Assembly: GCA_036265815.1 (NCBI GenBank)
Contig: DATAOI010000001.1
Coordinates: 1 to 64,000 of the forward strand
Direction of reading: 5' to 3'
DNA from: Gemmatimonadales bacterium
GTDB taxonomy: Bacteria > Gemmatimonadota > Gemmatimonadetes > Gemmatimonadales > GWC2-71-9
DNA: 64,000 nt
Part shown: piece after piece, positions 34,635-43,086 of the stretch
Position numbering within the stretch: position 1 is the first letter of the stretch
How the letters are laid out: each line of letters begins with the position of its first letter
The notes under the pieces: generated by a model
Database searches by the model: none
Told to the model about the DNA's origin: nothing
Seen by the model: the letters and a program-made list of their open reading frames with translations, nothing else
Translations under genes and position numbers: made by a program

Positions 34635-35063
34635 ATGGCGGGGCTCGGGGGCGGGTTGGGCAGCCAGCGGGGCGAGCTGCCACTCATGGCGGACGTGAAC
34701 GTCACCTCCTTGGTCGACGTAATGCTCGTGCTCCTCATCATCTTCATGATCACGGCACCGATGATGCAGGGCGGCGTCGATGTCGAGCTGCCCAAGGCAG
34801 AGGCCCGGCCGCTCTCCCCCAAGGAAGGCATGGTGGTGTCGGTCAACCGTGACGGGCGCATCTTCGTGGACCAGACGCCGGTCTCCTTCAATGATTTTCG
34901 GGTGACGTTCCGTTCCCTCGTGACCACCAGAAAGCCGACCGGGGTGTACCTCCAGGCGGACACTCGTGTCCCCTACGGACAGGTGGTCCGGGTCCTGGCG
35001 ATCATCCGGAACGCCGGCATCCAGAATGTGGGACTGGTCGCGGCGGAGGAATCGTCCCCGTGA
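34635..35063 (+). CDS. tolR: Tol-Pal system protein TolR (ExbD family)
   Basis: 142 residues. One membrane helix near 25-45 (VTSLVDVMLVLLIIFMITAP), containing the proton-carrying Asp in LVDVMLVLL, followed by a periplasmic domain (GVYLQADTRVPYGQVVRVLA). It starts one base after the tolQ stop. Confidence 0.9.
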   Translation: MAGLGGGLGSQRGELPLMADVNVTSLVDVMLVLLIIFMITAPMMQGGVDVELPKAEARPLSPKEGMVVSVNRDGRIFVDQTPVSFNDFRVTFRSLVTTRKPTGVYLQADTRVPYGQVVRVLAIIRNAGIQNVGLVAAEESSP

Positions 35064-35755
35064 ACCTCCGTACCGACCGTGGGCGCCCGCCCGGCACTGC
35101 GGCGGGCATGGTCGGGACGATCGTGGTCCACGCGGCCGCGGCGGGCTTCCTCTTCAGCCAGGTGGGATCGTCCACCCCGACGCCGCCGGCGTACGCGGTC
35201 GAGCTGGTGGCCGCCCCGGCGCCCGCGCCCAAGCAGCGGCTGGCTCGGGAGGCGGTTCCGACCCCGCCTCCGGAGGAGAAGCCGGCGCCGGTGAAGCCGC
35301 CGCCCAAGCCGCTCAAGAAGCCGCCGGCGCCGGTGCCCAAGCCGGCGCCGCCCAAGGAGACCACACGGGAGCCGCCGCCCAAGACCGCGGCACCGGTCAC
35401 CCCGGCTCCCGGCGAAACGCCGAGCACCGGCACCGACGTGGCGACGATCAAGACACCGGGACTGCAGTTTCCTTTTCCGGAATATCTCCGGAACATCGTG
35501 ACCCAGGTCTATAAGAATTGGGACCGCGAGACGGCCCGGCAGAACAGCTTCGCAGAGATCAGCTTTCTCATTCTCAGGGATGGTTCGGTGCGCGAAATCC
35601 ACTTCGTTACCCGCTCGGGCAGCTTTGCCTTCGACCTCGGCGCACAGGGCGCCATCGAGGCGGCCGGTAACGCGCGAGCGTTCGGTCCGCTGCCCGATGG
35701 CTGGGACGCCGATGTCCTGCCGGTGAGCTTCTACTTCAAGCCCACCGTGCAATGA
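35060..35755 (+). CDS. TolA/TonB-like energy transducer
   Basis: 231 residues, GTG start overlapping tolR. A membrane segment near 15-35 (AGMVGTIVVHAAAAGFLFS) is followed by a Pro/Lys/Ala-rich extended stretch (about 45-135; KPAPPKETTREPPPKTA) that would span the periplasm. The C-terminal domain (about 140-231; YLRNIVTQVYKNWDRETA, FLILRDGSVREIHFVTRSG) is the TonB/TolA-C fold that contacts partners. Its location in the tol operon favours TolA; a TonB role for the receptor at 6986 is possible. Confidence 0.85.
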   Translation: MNLRTDRGRPPGTAAGMVGTIVVHAAAAGFLFSQVGSSTPTPPAYAVELVAAPAPAPKQRLAREAVPTPPPEEKPAPVKPPPKPLKKPPAPVPKPAPPKETTREPPPKTAAPVTPAPGETPSTGTDVATIKTPGLQFPFPEYLRNIVTQVYKNWDRETARQNSFAEISFLILRDGSVREIHFVTRSGSFAFDLGAQGAIEAAGNARAFGPLPDGWDADVLPVSFYFKPTVQ

Positions 35756-37098
35756 GCGGCCGCACGGGTGTGGCGGCGCTGGCCGCCGTACTGCTGGGGC
35801 TGTTCACAGCCTCTCGTGCCGGGGCGCAGGACACGACCCAGGTCAGGGAAGGCGTGCGGGTGGGGCTGGAATACCGACCCGGCGTTCGCCCCGGGCTCGT
35901 GGTGCTTCCCGGCGCCGGGCTCGATTCGGTGCGCGCGGTGGTGCGGCGCGATCTCGACTACAGCGATCGTTTCGAGATGATCGCGCTGGAGGACGCGCCG
36001 CCCAGCTCGGCCGCGGGGCGGACCGGCGCCGAAGCCGGAGGCGGGGTCAACTACGGCCTCTACAAAACGCTGGGGGCGCAGTTCGCGGTGGAGCTGCTGG
36101 ATGCCGCCGGTGGCGGCGTCACCGCGCGGCTGTACGACATCACCACGGCGCAGGTGCGGAGCCAGCAGAGCTTCGCCCTTCCCGGCGCCGCCGACGCAAC
36201 CTACCGGCTCGAGCTCCACCGGGTGGCCGACGAAGTCGCCCGCTGGGCCACGGGCACGCCTGGGTCGGCCGCGACCCGATTGCTCTTCGTGTCGGGCGGA
36301 CGGGTCTATCGCATGGACAGTGACGGGGAGGACATTGCGCCGCTCACGCCCGCGGGGGCCACGGCGCTCTCACCGGTCTGGTCACCGGACGGGCAGCGCT
36401 TCGCCTTCACCCAGTTCGCCGCTGGCCGCGGCCCGATCTCGGTACAGCCCGTCGGCGGCGGCGCGGGGTTAGTGGTGCCGGGCACGCAGACCGGCCTCAA
36501 CATCACGCCGATGTTCTCGCCCGACGGCCGCACGCTGGCGTACGCCCATTCGGACGAGAACGGCACCGACGTCTTCACCGCCAATGTGATCGATCGTTGT
36601 TGCGCGCAACGCTTGACCGTGGGACGCTTCGCGGACAACTTATCACCAACGTTTTCGCCAGATGGCCGGCGCATCGCCTTCGTGTCCACCCGCGCCGGGC
36701 CCCCGCAGGTCTACGTCATGGCAGCGGACGGAACCGACCAGGAGCTCCTGGCGCCCTTCGACTATGGCGCGACCGGCAGCTCCAACGCTCCGGAGTGGTC
36801 GCCCGACGGCGCCAACGTCGCCTTTCACCGCGAAGTCGCCGGCAGCCCGCAGCTGTTCCTGGTCGATGTCGCGGGTCGCCACGTGCGGCAGCTCACGTCG
36901 TCCGGCCGCAACGAAGACCCGACCTGGGGTCCCGACGGCCGGCACATCGCCTTCGTGTCGGACCGGAGCGGTCGGCGCCAGCTTTGGGTCATCGACGTCG
37001 AGACCGGTCGCGTACGCCAGCTGGACACGCCCGGCGCGGCGCGGCTCCCTGCGTGGTCCCGCCGCCTGGGGCGGACCGCGGTACCCACCAACCCATGA
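35752..37098 (+). CDS. tolB: Tol-Pal system periplasmic propeller TolB
   Basis: 448 residues, ATG overlapping the preceding stop (ATGA). Signal peptide to about 28 (SRAGAQD). A TolB N-terminal domain (about 35-165) is followed by a six-bladed propeller with repeated SPDG motifs (PVWSPDGQRFAFT, MFSPDGRTLAYAHS, TFSPDGRRIAFVST). It links Pal to the TolA/TolQR motor. Confidence 0.93.
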   Translation: MSGRTGVAALAAVLLGLFTASRAGAQDTTQVREGVRVGLEYRPGVRPGLVVLPGAGLDSVRAVVRRDLDYSDRFEMIALEDAPPSSAAGRTGAEAGGGVNYGLYKTLGAQFAVELLDAAGGGVTARLYDITTAQVRSQQSFALPGAADATYRLELHRVADEVARWATGTPGSAATRLLFVSGGRVYRMDSDGEDIAPLTPAGATALSPVWSPDGQRFAFTQFAAGRGPISVQPVGGGAGLVVPGTQTGLNITPMFSPDGRTLAYAHSDENGTDVFTANVIDRCCAQRLTVGRFADNLSPTFSPDGRRIAFVSTRAGPPQVYVMAADGTDQELLAPFDYGATGSSNAPEWSPDGANVAFHREVAGSPQLFLVDVAGRHVRQLTSSGRNEDPTWGPDGRHIAFVSDRSGRRQLWVIDVETGRVRQLDTPGAARLPAWSRRLGRTAVPTNP

Positions 37099-37108
37099 AC
37101 TCGGAGTC

Positions 37109-37681
37109 ATGATGCGCGCTTCACCCATGCTGATGCTCCTGGCCACCGCCGGGTTCGCCGTCGCCTGCGGCGGGAAGCCCAAGCCGGAGGAGCCCGTCCC
37201 GCAGGCGGAGCCCGCACCGGCTCCCACCCCTGCTCCGACCCCGACCAACACCGAGAGCGACGCCGATCGCATCGCGCGTGAAAAGGCGGCACGCGACGCG
37301 GCCGCCAAGGCCCTGTCCGCCGACCTGGCCGCCATGATCAACTTCGATTACGACCAGGCCACCATCCGGCAGAACGACGAGGCCACGCTGGATCGGAAGG
37401 CCGCCATCCTCGCGGCCAACTCGAACGTGAAGCTCACCATCAGCGGCCACGCCGACGAGCGCGGGTCCGACGAGTACAACCTGGCGCTGGGGAACCGGCG
37501 CGCCGCAGCGGCCAAGCGGTACCTGCAGAACAAGGGCGTCGACGCCTCCCGCATCGACGTGGTGTCCTACGGCGAAGAGCGGCCGCTCAACCCCGGCCAC
37601 GACGAGACCGCCTACGCCCAGAACCGGCGCGACGAGTTCCAGGTGACCGCCGGCGGGGACAACCTGGTCGCGCCGCAGTGA
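37109..37681 (+). CDS. pal: Peptidoglycan-associated lipoprotein Pal
   Basis: 190 residues; ATG 37109 or the adjacent 37112, with CGGAG upstream. The lipobox is AVAC; a Pro/Ala-rich linker follows. The OmpA-like domain (about 80-185) shows NFDYDQATI, ISGHADERGSDEYNLALGNR and the binding Arg in NRRAAAAKRYL. It anchors the outer membrane to peptidoglycan. Its stop overlaps cpoB. Confidence 0.93.
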   Translation: MMRASPMLMLLATAGFAVACGGKPKPEEPVPQAEPAPAPTPAPTPTNTESDADRIAREKAARDAAAKALSADLAAMINFDYDQATIRQNDEATLDRKAAILAANSNVKLTISGHADERGSDEYNLALGNRRAAAAKRYLQNKGVDASRIDVVSYGEERPLNPGHDETAYAQNRRDEFQVTAGGDNLVAPQ

Positions 37682-38499
37682 TCGTACACCGCCCGGCGCG
37701 GCTCCCCGCGGGTGTCACCCGCCGGCTCCCAGGCCTCCTGCTGGCGGCGCTCGCGGCCGGCGGCTGCGTCACCAAGGGAGACGTGCAGATGGTCCAGGCG
37801 GACGTGGCGCTGCTCAAGGCCGAGTCGGCCCGCCGGGACTCGGCTCGCGCGGCCCAGCTCGCCGAAGTGATTCAGGTGCAGCAGCGCATCATGGACTCCC
37901 TGACGGTGAGCCGGCGGGCGTTGGGCCAGCTCAAGGGAGACATCGGGACCGACCTCTACAACATCCAGCAGCAGCTGGTGCAGTTACAGGAGCTGACCGG
38001 CCAGAGCCAGCAGCGGCTGAGCGAGCTCCGGACCCAGCTCGAGGCCCGCGGGGCGCAACGAGACCTCTCCCCGACCACTCCCCCGGCGCCGGGCGACAGC
38101 GCGCAGCCGTCGTCGGGGGCCAATGCCTCGGCGGACCAGATGTACGAGGCCTCGCTCGCGCAGCTCCGGCGGGGCAGCACCTCCACCGCCCGTATCGGCC
38201 TGCGCGAGATGCTTCGGTCCTATCCCACCAGCCCCCGGGCGCCCGATGCGCTCTACTTCATCGGGCAGAGCTTTGCCGCCGAGAACCCCGACTCCGCCGC
38301 CGAATACTACGGGCAGGTGGCGGAGAAGTACCCGACGTCCCCTCGGGCGCCGTCGGCGCTGTACAACCTCGGCCTGCTCGCGGAGCGGCGAAAAGAGTCG
38401 GCCAAGGCGAAGGACGCCTATCAGCGGGTGGTGCAGAAGTACCCTCAGTCCGACGAAGCGGCGCTGGCCCGTGACCGACTGAAGGCGCTCGGGCGCTAA
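37678..38499 (+). CDS. cpoB: Tol-Pal coordinator CpoB (YbgF)
   Basis: 273 residues, GTG start overlapping pal. A lipoprotein-like signal (LLLAALAAGGC) is followed by a coiled coil at about 35-120 (trimerisation), and TPR repeats at about 150-270 (MLRSYPTSPRAPDALYFIGQ, AEKYPTSPRAPSALYNLGLL). In E. coli CpoB (soluble, not a lipoprotein) links peptidoglycan synthesis with the Tol machine; here a Cys after the signal suggests membrane anchoring. Confidence 0.9.
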   Translation: MIVHRPARLPAGVTRRLPGLLLAALAAGGCVTKGDVQMVQADVALLKAESARRDSARAAQLAEVIQVQQRIMDSLTVSRRALGQLKGDIGTDLYNIQQQLVQLQELTGQSQQRLSELRTQLEARGAQRDLSPTTPPAPGDSAQPSSGANASADQMYEASLAQLRRGSTSTARIGLREMLRSYPTSPRAPDALYFIGQSFAAENPDSAAEYYGQVAEKYPTSPRAPSALYNLGLLAERRKESAKAKDAYQRVVQKYPQSDEAALARDRLKALGR

Positions 38500-38520
38500 G
38501 CCCGGGCGCGCCACCGCTTC

Positions 38521-41500
38521 ATGACCGGCTCTCCGGGGGAAATGCCGTTCCTTGATCATCTCGAGGAACTGCGCTGGCGGATTCTCCGGTCGATCGGCGC
38601 CGTGGTCGTGGGGTTCGCCATCGGGCTCTGGGCGGTGCAGCGGCTGCAGCTGGTGACCGTGCTCAAGCAGCCGATCGCCCCCTATCTCACCGGCGGCAAG
38701 CTGGTGGTGACCAGTCCGACCGACCCGGTCATGATCGTGTTCAAGCTCGGCTTCGTGGTCGGGCTGGTGCTCGCCTCTCCCATCATCCTGTGGCAGGTGT
38801 GGGCCTTCCTGGCTCCGGCGCTCTACGCCCGGGAGAAGAAGGCCCTGGTGCCGGCGTTGTTCGCCGGGACCGGGCTGTTCCTCACCGGAGCGGTCCTGGC
38901 CTACCTCTTCGTCGTTCCTCAGGCGCTCCGGGTGCTGTTCAGCTTCCAGACCGAGGCGATTCAGCCGTTCATCACCTACGACGCCTACTTCGACTTCGTC
39001 CTGCAGGTGGTGCTGGCGCTGGGACTCTCCTTCGAGCTCCCGCTCATCATCATGATCCTCGCCTGGCTGGGCATCGTCGGCCCGTCGGAGCTCAGCCGGT
39101 TCCGCCGCTACGCCGTGGTCATCGCCTTCATCCTGGGGGCCGTGCTGTCACCCGGCACCGACCTGGTCTCGATGGTGATGATGACGATCCCGCTCCTGCT
39201 GCTGTACGAGGTGGGGTATGCCGGAGCGGTGATCATCGGCCGGCGGCGGCGGGCAGCCACGGTCACGGCGGTGCTGCTGGTGGGGCTGGGCCTCCTGGGG
39301 GCCCCGGCCAGGCTCGACGGCCAGGTTCCCAGCGGGCGGCAGGTGCCGGTGACCAGGGCCGACTCCTTGCGCGCTCAGGCGCGGCTCCGGGCGGACTCGC
39401 TGGGCGACAGCACCCAAGCCCGCGCGGGGCAGTCGCTCGACACCGCCACCGCCCGCCGGCTGGGCATTCCCACCCAGCCCTCCCGCTCGTTCGCCCCGCC
39501 CGACTCGGTGGTCAATGCGCTGCTCAACGACAAGCCGGGCTACCAGGCCACCCGCTACCGGGCGGATTCGGCCACCGTGTTCATCCAGGGAGAGCGGGTG
39601 CTGCTGGAGGGCGAGGCGCTCACCGAGCGCCAGGGGTCCATGCTGGAGGCGGACACGATCACCTACCTCCGCAGCAGCTGCCTGCTCGACGCGAGCGGCC
39701 AGCCGCACATGTTCGATCGGGGCCAGGTCTTGGTGGGAGAGAGCATCCGCTACGATACCTGCCGCCGGCGTGGCGTGGTGAACGAGGCCCTGACCAACTT
39801 CACCGAGGGCTCGACGGTGTGGTTCCTCCGGGGCAACGTCGCCCAGGACTCGAGCTCCCGGCGGATCTACGCCGGGTCCAGCGAGATCACCAGCTGCAAC
39901 CTGCCGATCCCGCATTACCATTTCGCGGCCCGCGAGGTGAAGTGGATCTCCAAGAGCGTCCTGGTGGCCCGGCCGGTGACGCTCTACGTACGGGATGTGC
40001 CCATCCTCTGGCTCCCGTTCGTGTTTCAGGACGTGCGGCCGGGACGCCACTCCGGCATTCTGATCCCCCAGTTCGGCCTCAACGATCTGGTCCGGCCGAC
40101 CCGCACATACAACCGGCAGGTCACCAACATCGGCTACTACTGGGCCCCGAGCGACTATCTCGACCTGACCGGCCGGCTCGACTGGTTCGCCAATCGGTAC
40201 GTGCAGTATGGGGTGGCGGGGCAGTACCGCTGGCTCAACCGCTTCATGACCGGCTCGGTGGGCTTCAACGAGCAGCGGCAGGATGGTGGGGGATCGGGAC
40301 TGACCTTCCGCTGGGACCACCGGCAGACATTCAATCTCTCGACCAGCCTGAATTTCAGCGTCAACTACGCGAGCAACACGGCGGTGGTCCGGCGGAACGC
40401 GATCGATCCGCTGCAGAACACGCAGCAGATCACCAGCTCGCTCAACTACTCCAAGCGCTTCGGCTGGGGCACGGTGACGCTGGGTGGCAACCGGCGGCAG
40501 AGCCTGACCGACGGGAGTGTGCAGCAGCTCCTCCCGGCGCTGACGCTCTCGCCGGTGCCGATCGCCATCGGATCGAACGTCACCTGGTCGCCGGGGCTCA
40601 GCATCACCAACAACACCACCTCCAAGACCGCGCTCCCCAGCTTCGTGCAGGTACTTCCCGGAGGGGTGCTCGACACCATCGCCCAGACCGGCAGCAGCCG
40701 GATCACGGCGCTCAACCTCGACACCCCGATCCGGTTCGGCGGATTCAACTGGCAGAACTCGATCCAGGTGAACGACCAGACGTCCACCGGGCGGGACTCG
40801 GTGTCCTTCGGTACCGACGATCCATCCACCCCGGATCCGACCGACTCGGTCACCGTCACCCGGTTCTTCGCCGGCGATTTCCAGAGCTCGCTCGACTGGG
40901 ATACCGGGATCAACCTGCCGGTGCTCTTCCGCGGCTCGTGGAAGCTCCAGCCGGTGGTCGGAATCGGCAACTCACTGGCGGGGCAGCCGTTCGCCATCCG
41001 GAATCGCAACACCGGCGGCAGCTTCGTGCAGCAGGGGAAGCGGTTTCGCTTCTCGGTGACCTCCGCACCGACCCTGTTCGGATTCTTTCCCGGCATCGGG
41101 CCGCTGAGCCGCATCCGGCACAGCTTGTCACCGGTCATCACCTGGAACTATCAGCCCGCGGCCAATGTGAACGAGGAGTTCGCCCGCGCGGTGGCCCAGC
41201 CGGGCCAGCCGGTCACGCTCCGGAGCGACGCCACCCAGCAGGTGAGCGTCTCGCTCTCGCAGACCTTCGAGGGGAAGCGGCGCCCGCCCCGCGGCGACAC
41301 CTCCTCGGTGAACGATCAGAAGCTCCGCCTGCTCAGCATCAGCACCAGCGCGGTGAGCTACGATTTCGAGCAGGCCAAGAAGCCGGGCTTCACCGGGTGG
41401 ACCACCCCGAGCGTCACCAATTCGCTGCTCAGCGACCTCCTGCCGGGCTTCAACGTGAGCCTGACCCACGATCTGTGGCGAGGCCAGGTCGGCAGCGACA

Positions 41501-42057
41501 CGGCCAAGTTCGTCCCCTTCCTCTCCAACGTGAGTGCCAGCTTCGCCATCTCGGGGAATACCTTCCGCGCGATCGGGTCGATCTTCGGCCTGGGCGGCAA
41601 GGGCGGGGCCCGCGCCGGGGGCGATCAGGTGCCGACGTCCTACGTCGCCGAATCGGGACGAAACCGGCGCCCGGGATCGTTCTACAGCAGCAGCGAAGTA
41701 CCGCTGCAGCGGGGCGGTCGGAGCTTTTCAGCCAACTTCAACTACTCGCTCTCCCGCACCCGCCCGGTGGAGGGTGTGGTGGCCTCGACCTCGAGCCCCG
41801 AGCGCCAGAGCCTGGGATTCAGCACCAGCTTCTCGCCCACTCCGTTCTGGGCGCTCTCCTGGTCGTCGCAGTACAACATCACCGACGCAAAGTTCGAGTC
41901 CCATGTGGTCCGGCTGGAGCGTGATCTCCACGAATGGCGGGCGGCATTCAACTTTACCCGCAATGCCAACGGGAACTTCGCCTTCTATTTCTCGATCTAC
42001 CTGAGCGACCTGCCCGACCTCAAGTTCGACTACGATCAGACGACGTTCGAGCAGTAG
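38521..42057 (+). CDS. TatC fused in frame to an LptD-like outer-membrane assembly protein
   Basis: 1,178 residues without an internal stop. Residues 1-239 are a full TatC: FLDHLEELRWR at 10-20, then six hydrophobic segments to about 238, the normal TatC length. After GRRRR (240-244) a hydrophobic segment (AATVTAVLLVGLGLLGA) reads like a signal peptide. Residues about 330-450 are OstA/LptA-like (VFIQGERVLLEGEAL, FDRGQVLVGE), and about 450-1178 are an LptD barrel (YVRDVPILWLPFVFQD, GILIPQFGLND). TatC forms the twin-arginine export site; LptD inserts LPS in the outer membrane. An internal GTG at 39229 (residue 237) with GGAG just before it might start LptD separately. If no separate start is used, cleavage by signal peptidase would be needed. 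It ends the tol-pal operon. Confidence 0.85.
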   Translation: MTGSPGEMPFLDHLEELRWRILRSIGAVVVGFAIGLWAVQRLQLVTVLKQPIAPYLTGGKLVVTSPTDPVMIVFKLGFVVGLVLASPIILWQVWAFLAPALYAREKKALVPALFAGTGLFLTGAVLAYLFVVPQALRVLFSFQTEAIQPFITYDAYFDFVLQVVLALGLSFELPLIIMILAWLGIVGPSELSRFRRYAVVIAFILGAVLSPGTDLVSMVMMTIPLLLLYEVGYAGAVIIGRRRRAATVTAVLLVGLGLLGAPARLDGQVPSGRQVPVTRADSLRAQARLRADSLGDSTQARAGQSLDTATARRLGIPTQPSRSFAPPDSVVNALLNDKPGYQATRYRADSATVFIQGERVLLEGEALTERQGSMLEADTITYLRSSCLLDASGQPHMFDRGQVLVGESIRYDTCRRRGVVNEALTNFTEGSTVWFLRGNVAQDSSSRRIYAGSSEITSCNLPIPHYHFAAREVKWISKSVLVARPVTLYVRDVPILWLPFVFQDVRPGRHSGILIPQFGLNDLVRPTRTYNRQVTNIGYYWAPSDYLDLTGRLDWFANRYVQYGVAGQYRWLNRFMTGSVGFNEQRQDGGGSGLTFRWDHRQTFNLSTSLNFSVNYASNTAVVRRNAIDPLQNTQQITSSLNYSKRFGWGTVTLGGNRRQSLTDGSVQQLLPALTLSPVPIAIGSNVTWSPGLSITNNTTSKTALPSFVQVLPGGVLDTIAQTGSSRITALNLDTPIRFGGFNWQNSIQVNDQTSTGRDSVSFGTDDPSTPDPTDSVTVTRFFAGDFQSSLDWDTGINLPVLFRGSWKLQPVVGIGNSLAGQPFAIRNRNTGGSFVQQGKRFRFSVTSAPTLFGFFPGIGPLSRIRHSLSPVITWNYQPAANVNEEFARAVAQPGQPVTLRSDATQQVSVSLSQTFEGKRRPPRGDTSSVNDQKLRLLSISTSAVSYDFEQAKKPGFTGWTTPSVTNSLLSDLLPGFNVSLTHDLWRGQVGSDTAKFVPFLSNVSASFAISGNTFRAIGSIFGLGGKGGARAGGDQVPTSYVAESGRNRRPGSFYSSSEVPLQRGGRSFSANFNYSLSRTRPVEGVVASTSSPERQSLGFSTSFSPTPFWALSWSSQYNITDAKFESHVVRLERDLHEWRAAFNFTRNANGNFAFYFSIYLSDLPDLKFDYDQTTFEQ

Positions 42058-42075
42058 GTGTCACCCAGGTCGGAC

Positions 42076-42098
42076 GCCGACCCCTTTCCCGGGTCGGC
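42076..42098 (+). terminator. Weak hairpin after tatC-lptD
   Basis: GCCGACCC (42076-42083) pairs with GGGTCGGC (42091-42098) across a 7-nt loop. It lacks a U-run, so the termination role is uncertain. Confidence 0.35.
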
Positions 42099-42187
42099 TA
42101 AGTGTCGCCGGGAATGGAGTTGGCCCACTCGGCCAGGTGGCACGCGAACTGCGAGTCGAAGCCCAACCCTCTTCGGAGACGTTCCCA

Positions 42188-43027
42188 ATGCGTGGCTGGC
42201 CGATCCCCATCGTCCTCCTGGTCGCCGGGTGCTCCTCCCATGACGGGTCGGGGCCAGGCACCGCGGTCGACACTCCCAACACCCTCTCGAGTACCACATT
42301 GGATGGAGCGATCGCGCTGAGTTGGTCGGATAATCCATTTATCGCCGATCCCGACATTTTCCAGAACTACCGGGTCTACAGCACCTCATACGATCTCGAC
42401 AACGACGCGTGTGGCACGAAGTGGAGCCTCGAGGGTACTACCGTCGCCCCCGAGTTCGTGGTCGGTGCGCTCACCAACGGCGTGCCGAAGTGCTTCTCCG
42501 TGACCGCGGAGAGCGTCGACGGGTTCGAGAGTGCCCGCTCGCCACTCCGACCCGACACGCCGCGCCCGGACGCGCGGAACGTGGTGGTCTACGCCTTTCA
42601 GGAGAGACCGGACCAGAGCGGCTTTCGCTTCTGGGAGGACCTCGACGGAGATGGCCTCACGCAGGGCGGTGAGCTCGGGCTGATCCAGCCCGGCACGTCC
42701 AACACCATCGACTTCTTTGTCGACCGGGACACCTCAGGCGATCTCTTCCTGACTCCCGTGCGGGCCGGCACCGGGGTCGAGTACTACGATGACAGCGCTC
42801 CGGTGGCGGATCTCACCAGCATCGATTTCGCGGCCTTTCGGACGTACCGGCCCGACGGCATCCTGGCGATTCCGGGATACGGGTACGTGTTCCAGATGAG
42901 CGGTGGCGACGGCTTCAAGCGCTATGGGGCCGTGCGGGTGACCCATGTGGGGCAGAACTTCCTGATTCTCGACTGGGCCTTCCAGACCGATCCGGGCAAT
43001 CCCGAGCTGGTGGTGACGCACCGCTGA
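42188..43027 (+). CDS. Hypothetical lipoprotein with fibronectin-like segment
   Basis: 279 residues from ATG 42188 (GGAG 9 nt upstream; GTG 42137 is an in-frame alternative that would spoil the signal). Signal peptide with lipobox LVAGC. The part at about 30-125 resembles a fibronectin type III module (LDGAIALSWSDN...YRVYSTSYD, AVT-like KCFSVTAESVDGFES). A later stretch DLDGDGLTQGGELGL looks like a calcium-binding loop. Likely surface-located; function not recognised. Confidence 0.7.
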   Translation: MRGWPIPIVLLVAGCSSHDGSGPGTAVDTPNTLSSTTLDGAIALSWSDNPFIADPDIFQNYRVYSTSYDLDNDACGTKWSLEGTTVAPEFVVGALTNGVPKCFSVTAESVDGFESARSPLRPDTPRPDARNVVVYAFQERPDQSGFRFWEDLDGDGLTQGGELGLIQPGTSNTIDFFVDRDTSGDLFLTPVRAGTGVEYYDDSAPVADLTSIDFAAFRTYRPDGILAIPGYGYVFQMSGGDGFKRYGAVRVTHVGQNFLILDWAFQTDPGNPELVVTHR

Positions 43028-43086
43028 CGTGGCACGCCGTCCGGGTGGGGGTTGAATCAGGGGGCGGCCGCGGGCAACTTCGGGCG

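Noticed and set aside
38790-41924. Plus-strand 1,044-codon frame offset from tatC-lptD
   Set aside because: A shadow of the tatC-lptD gene in another frame; no signal or family features.
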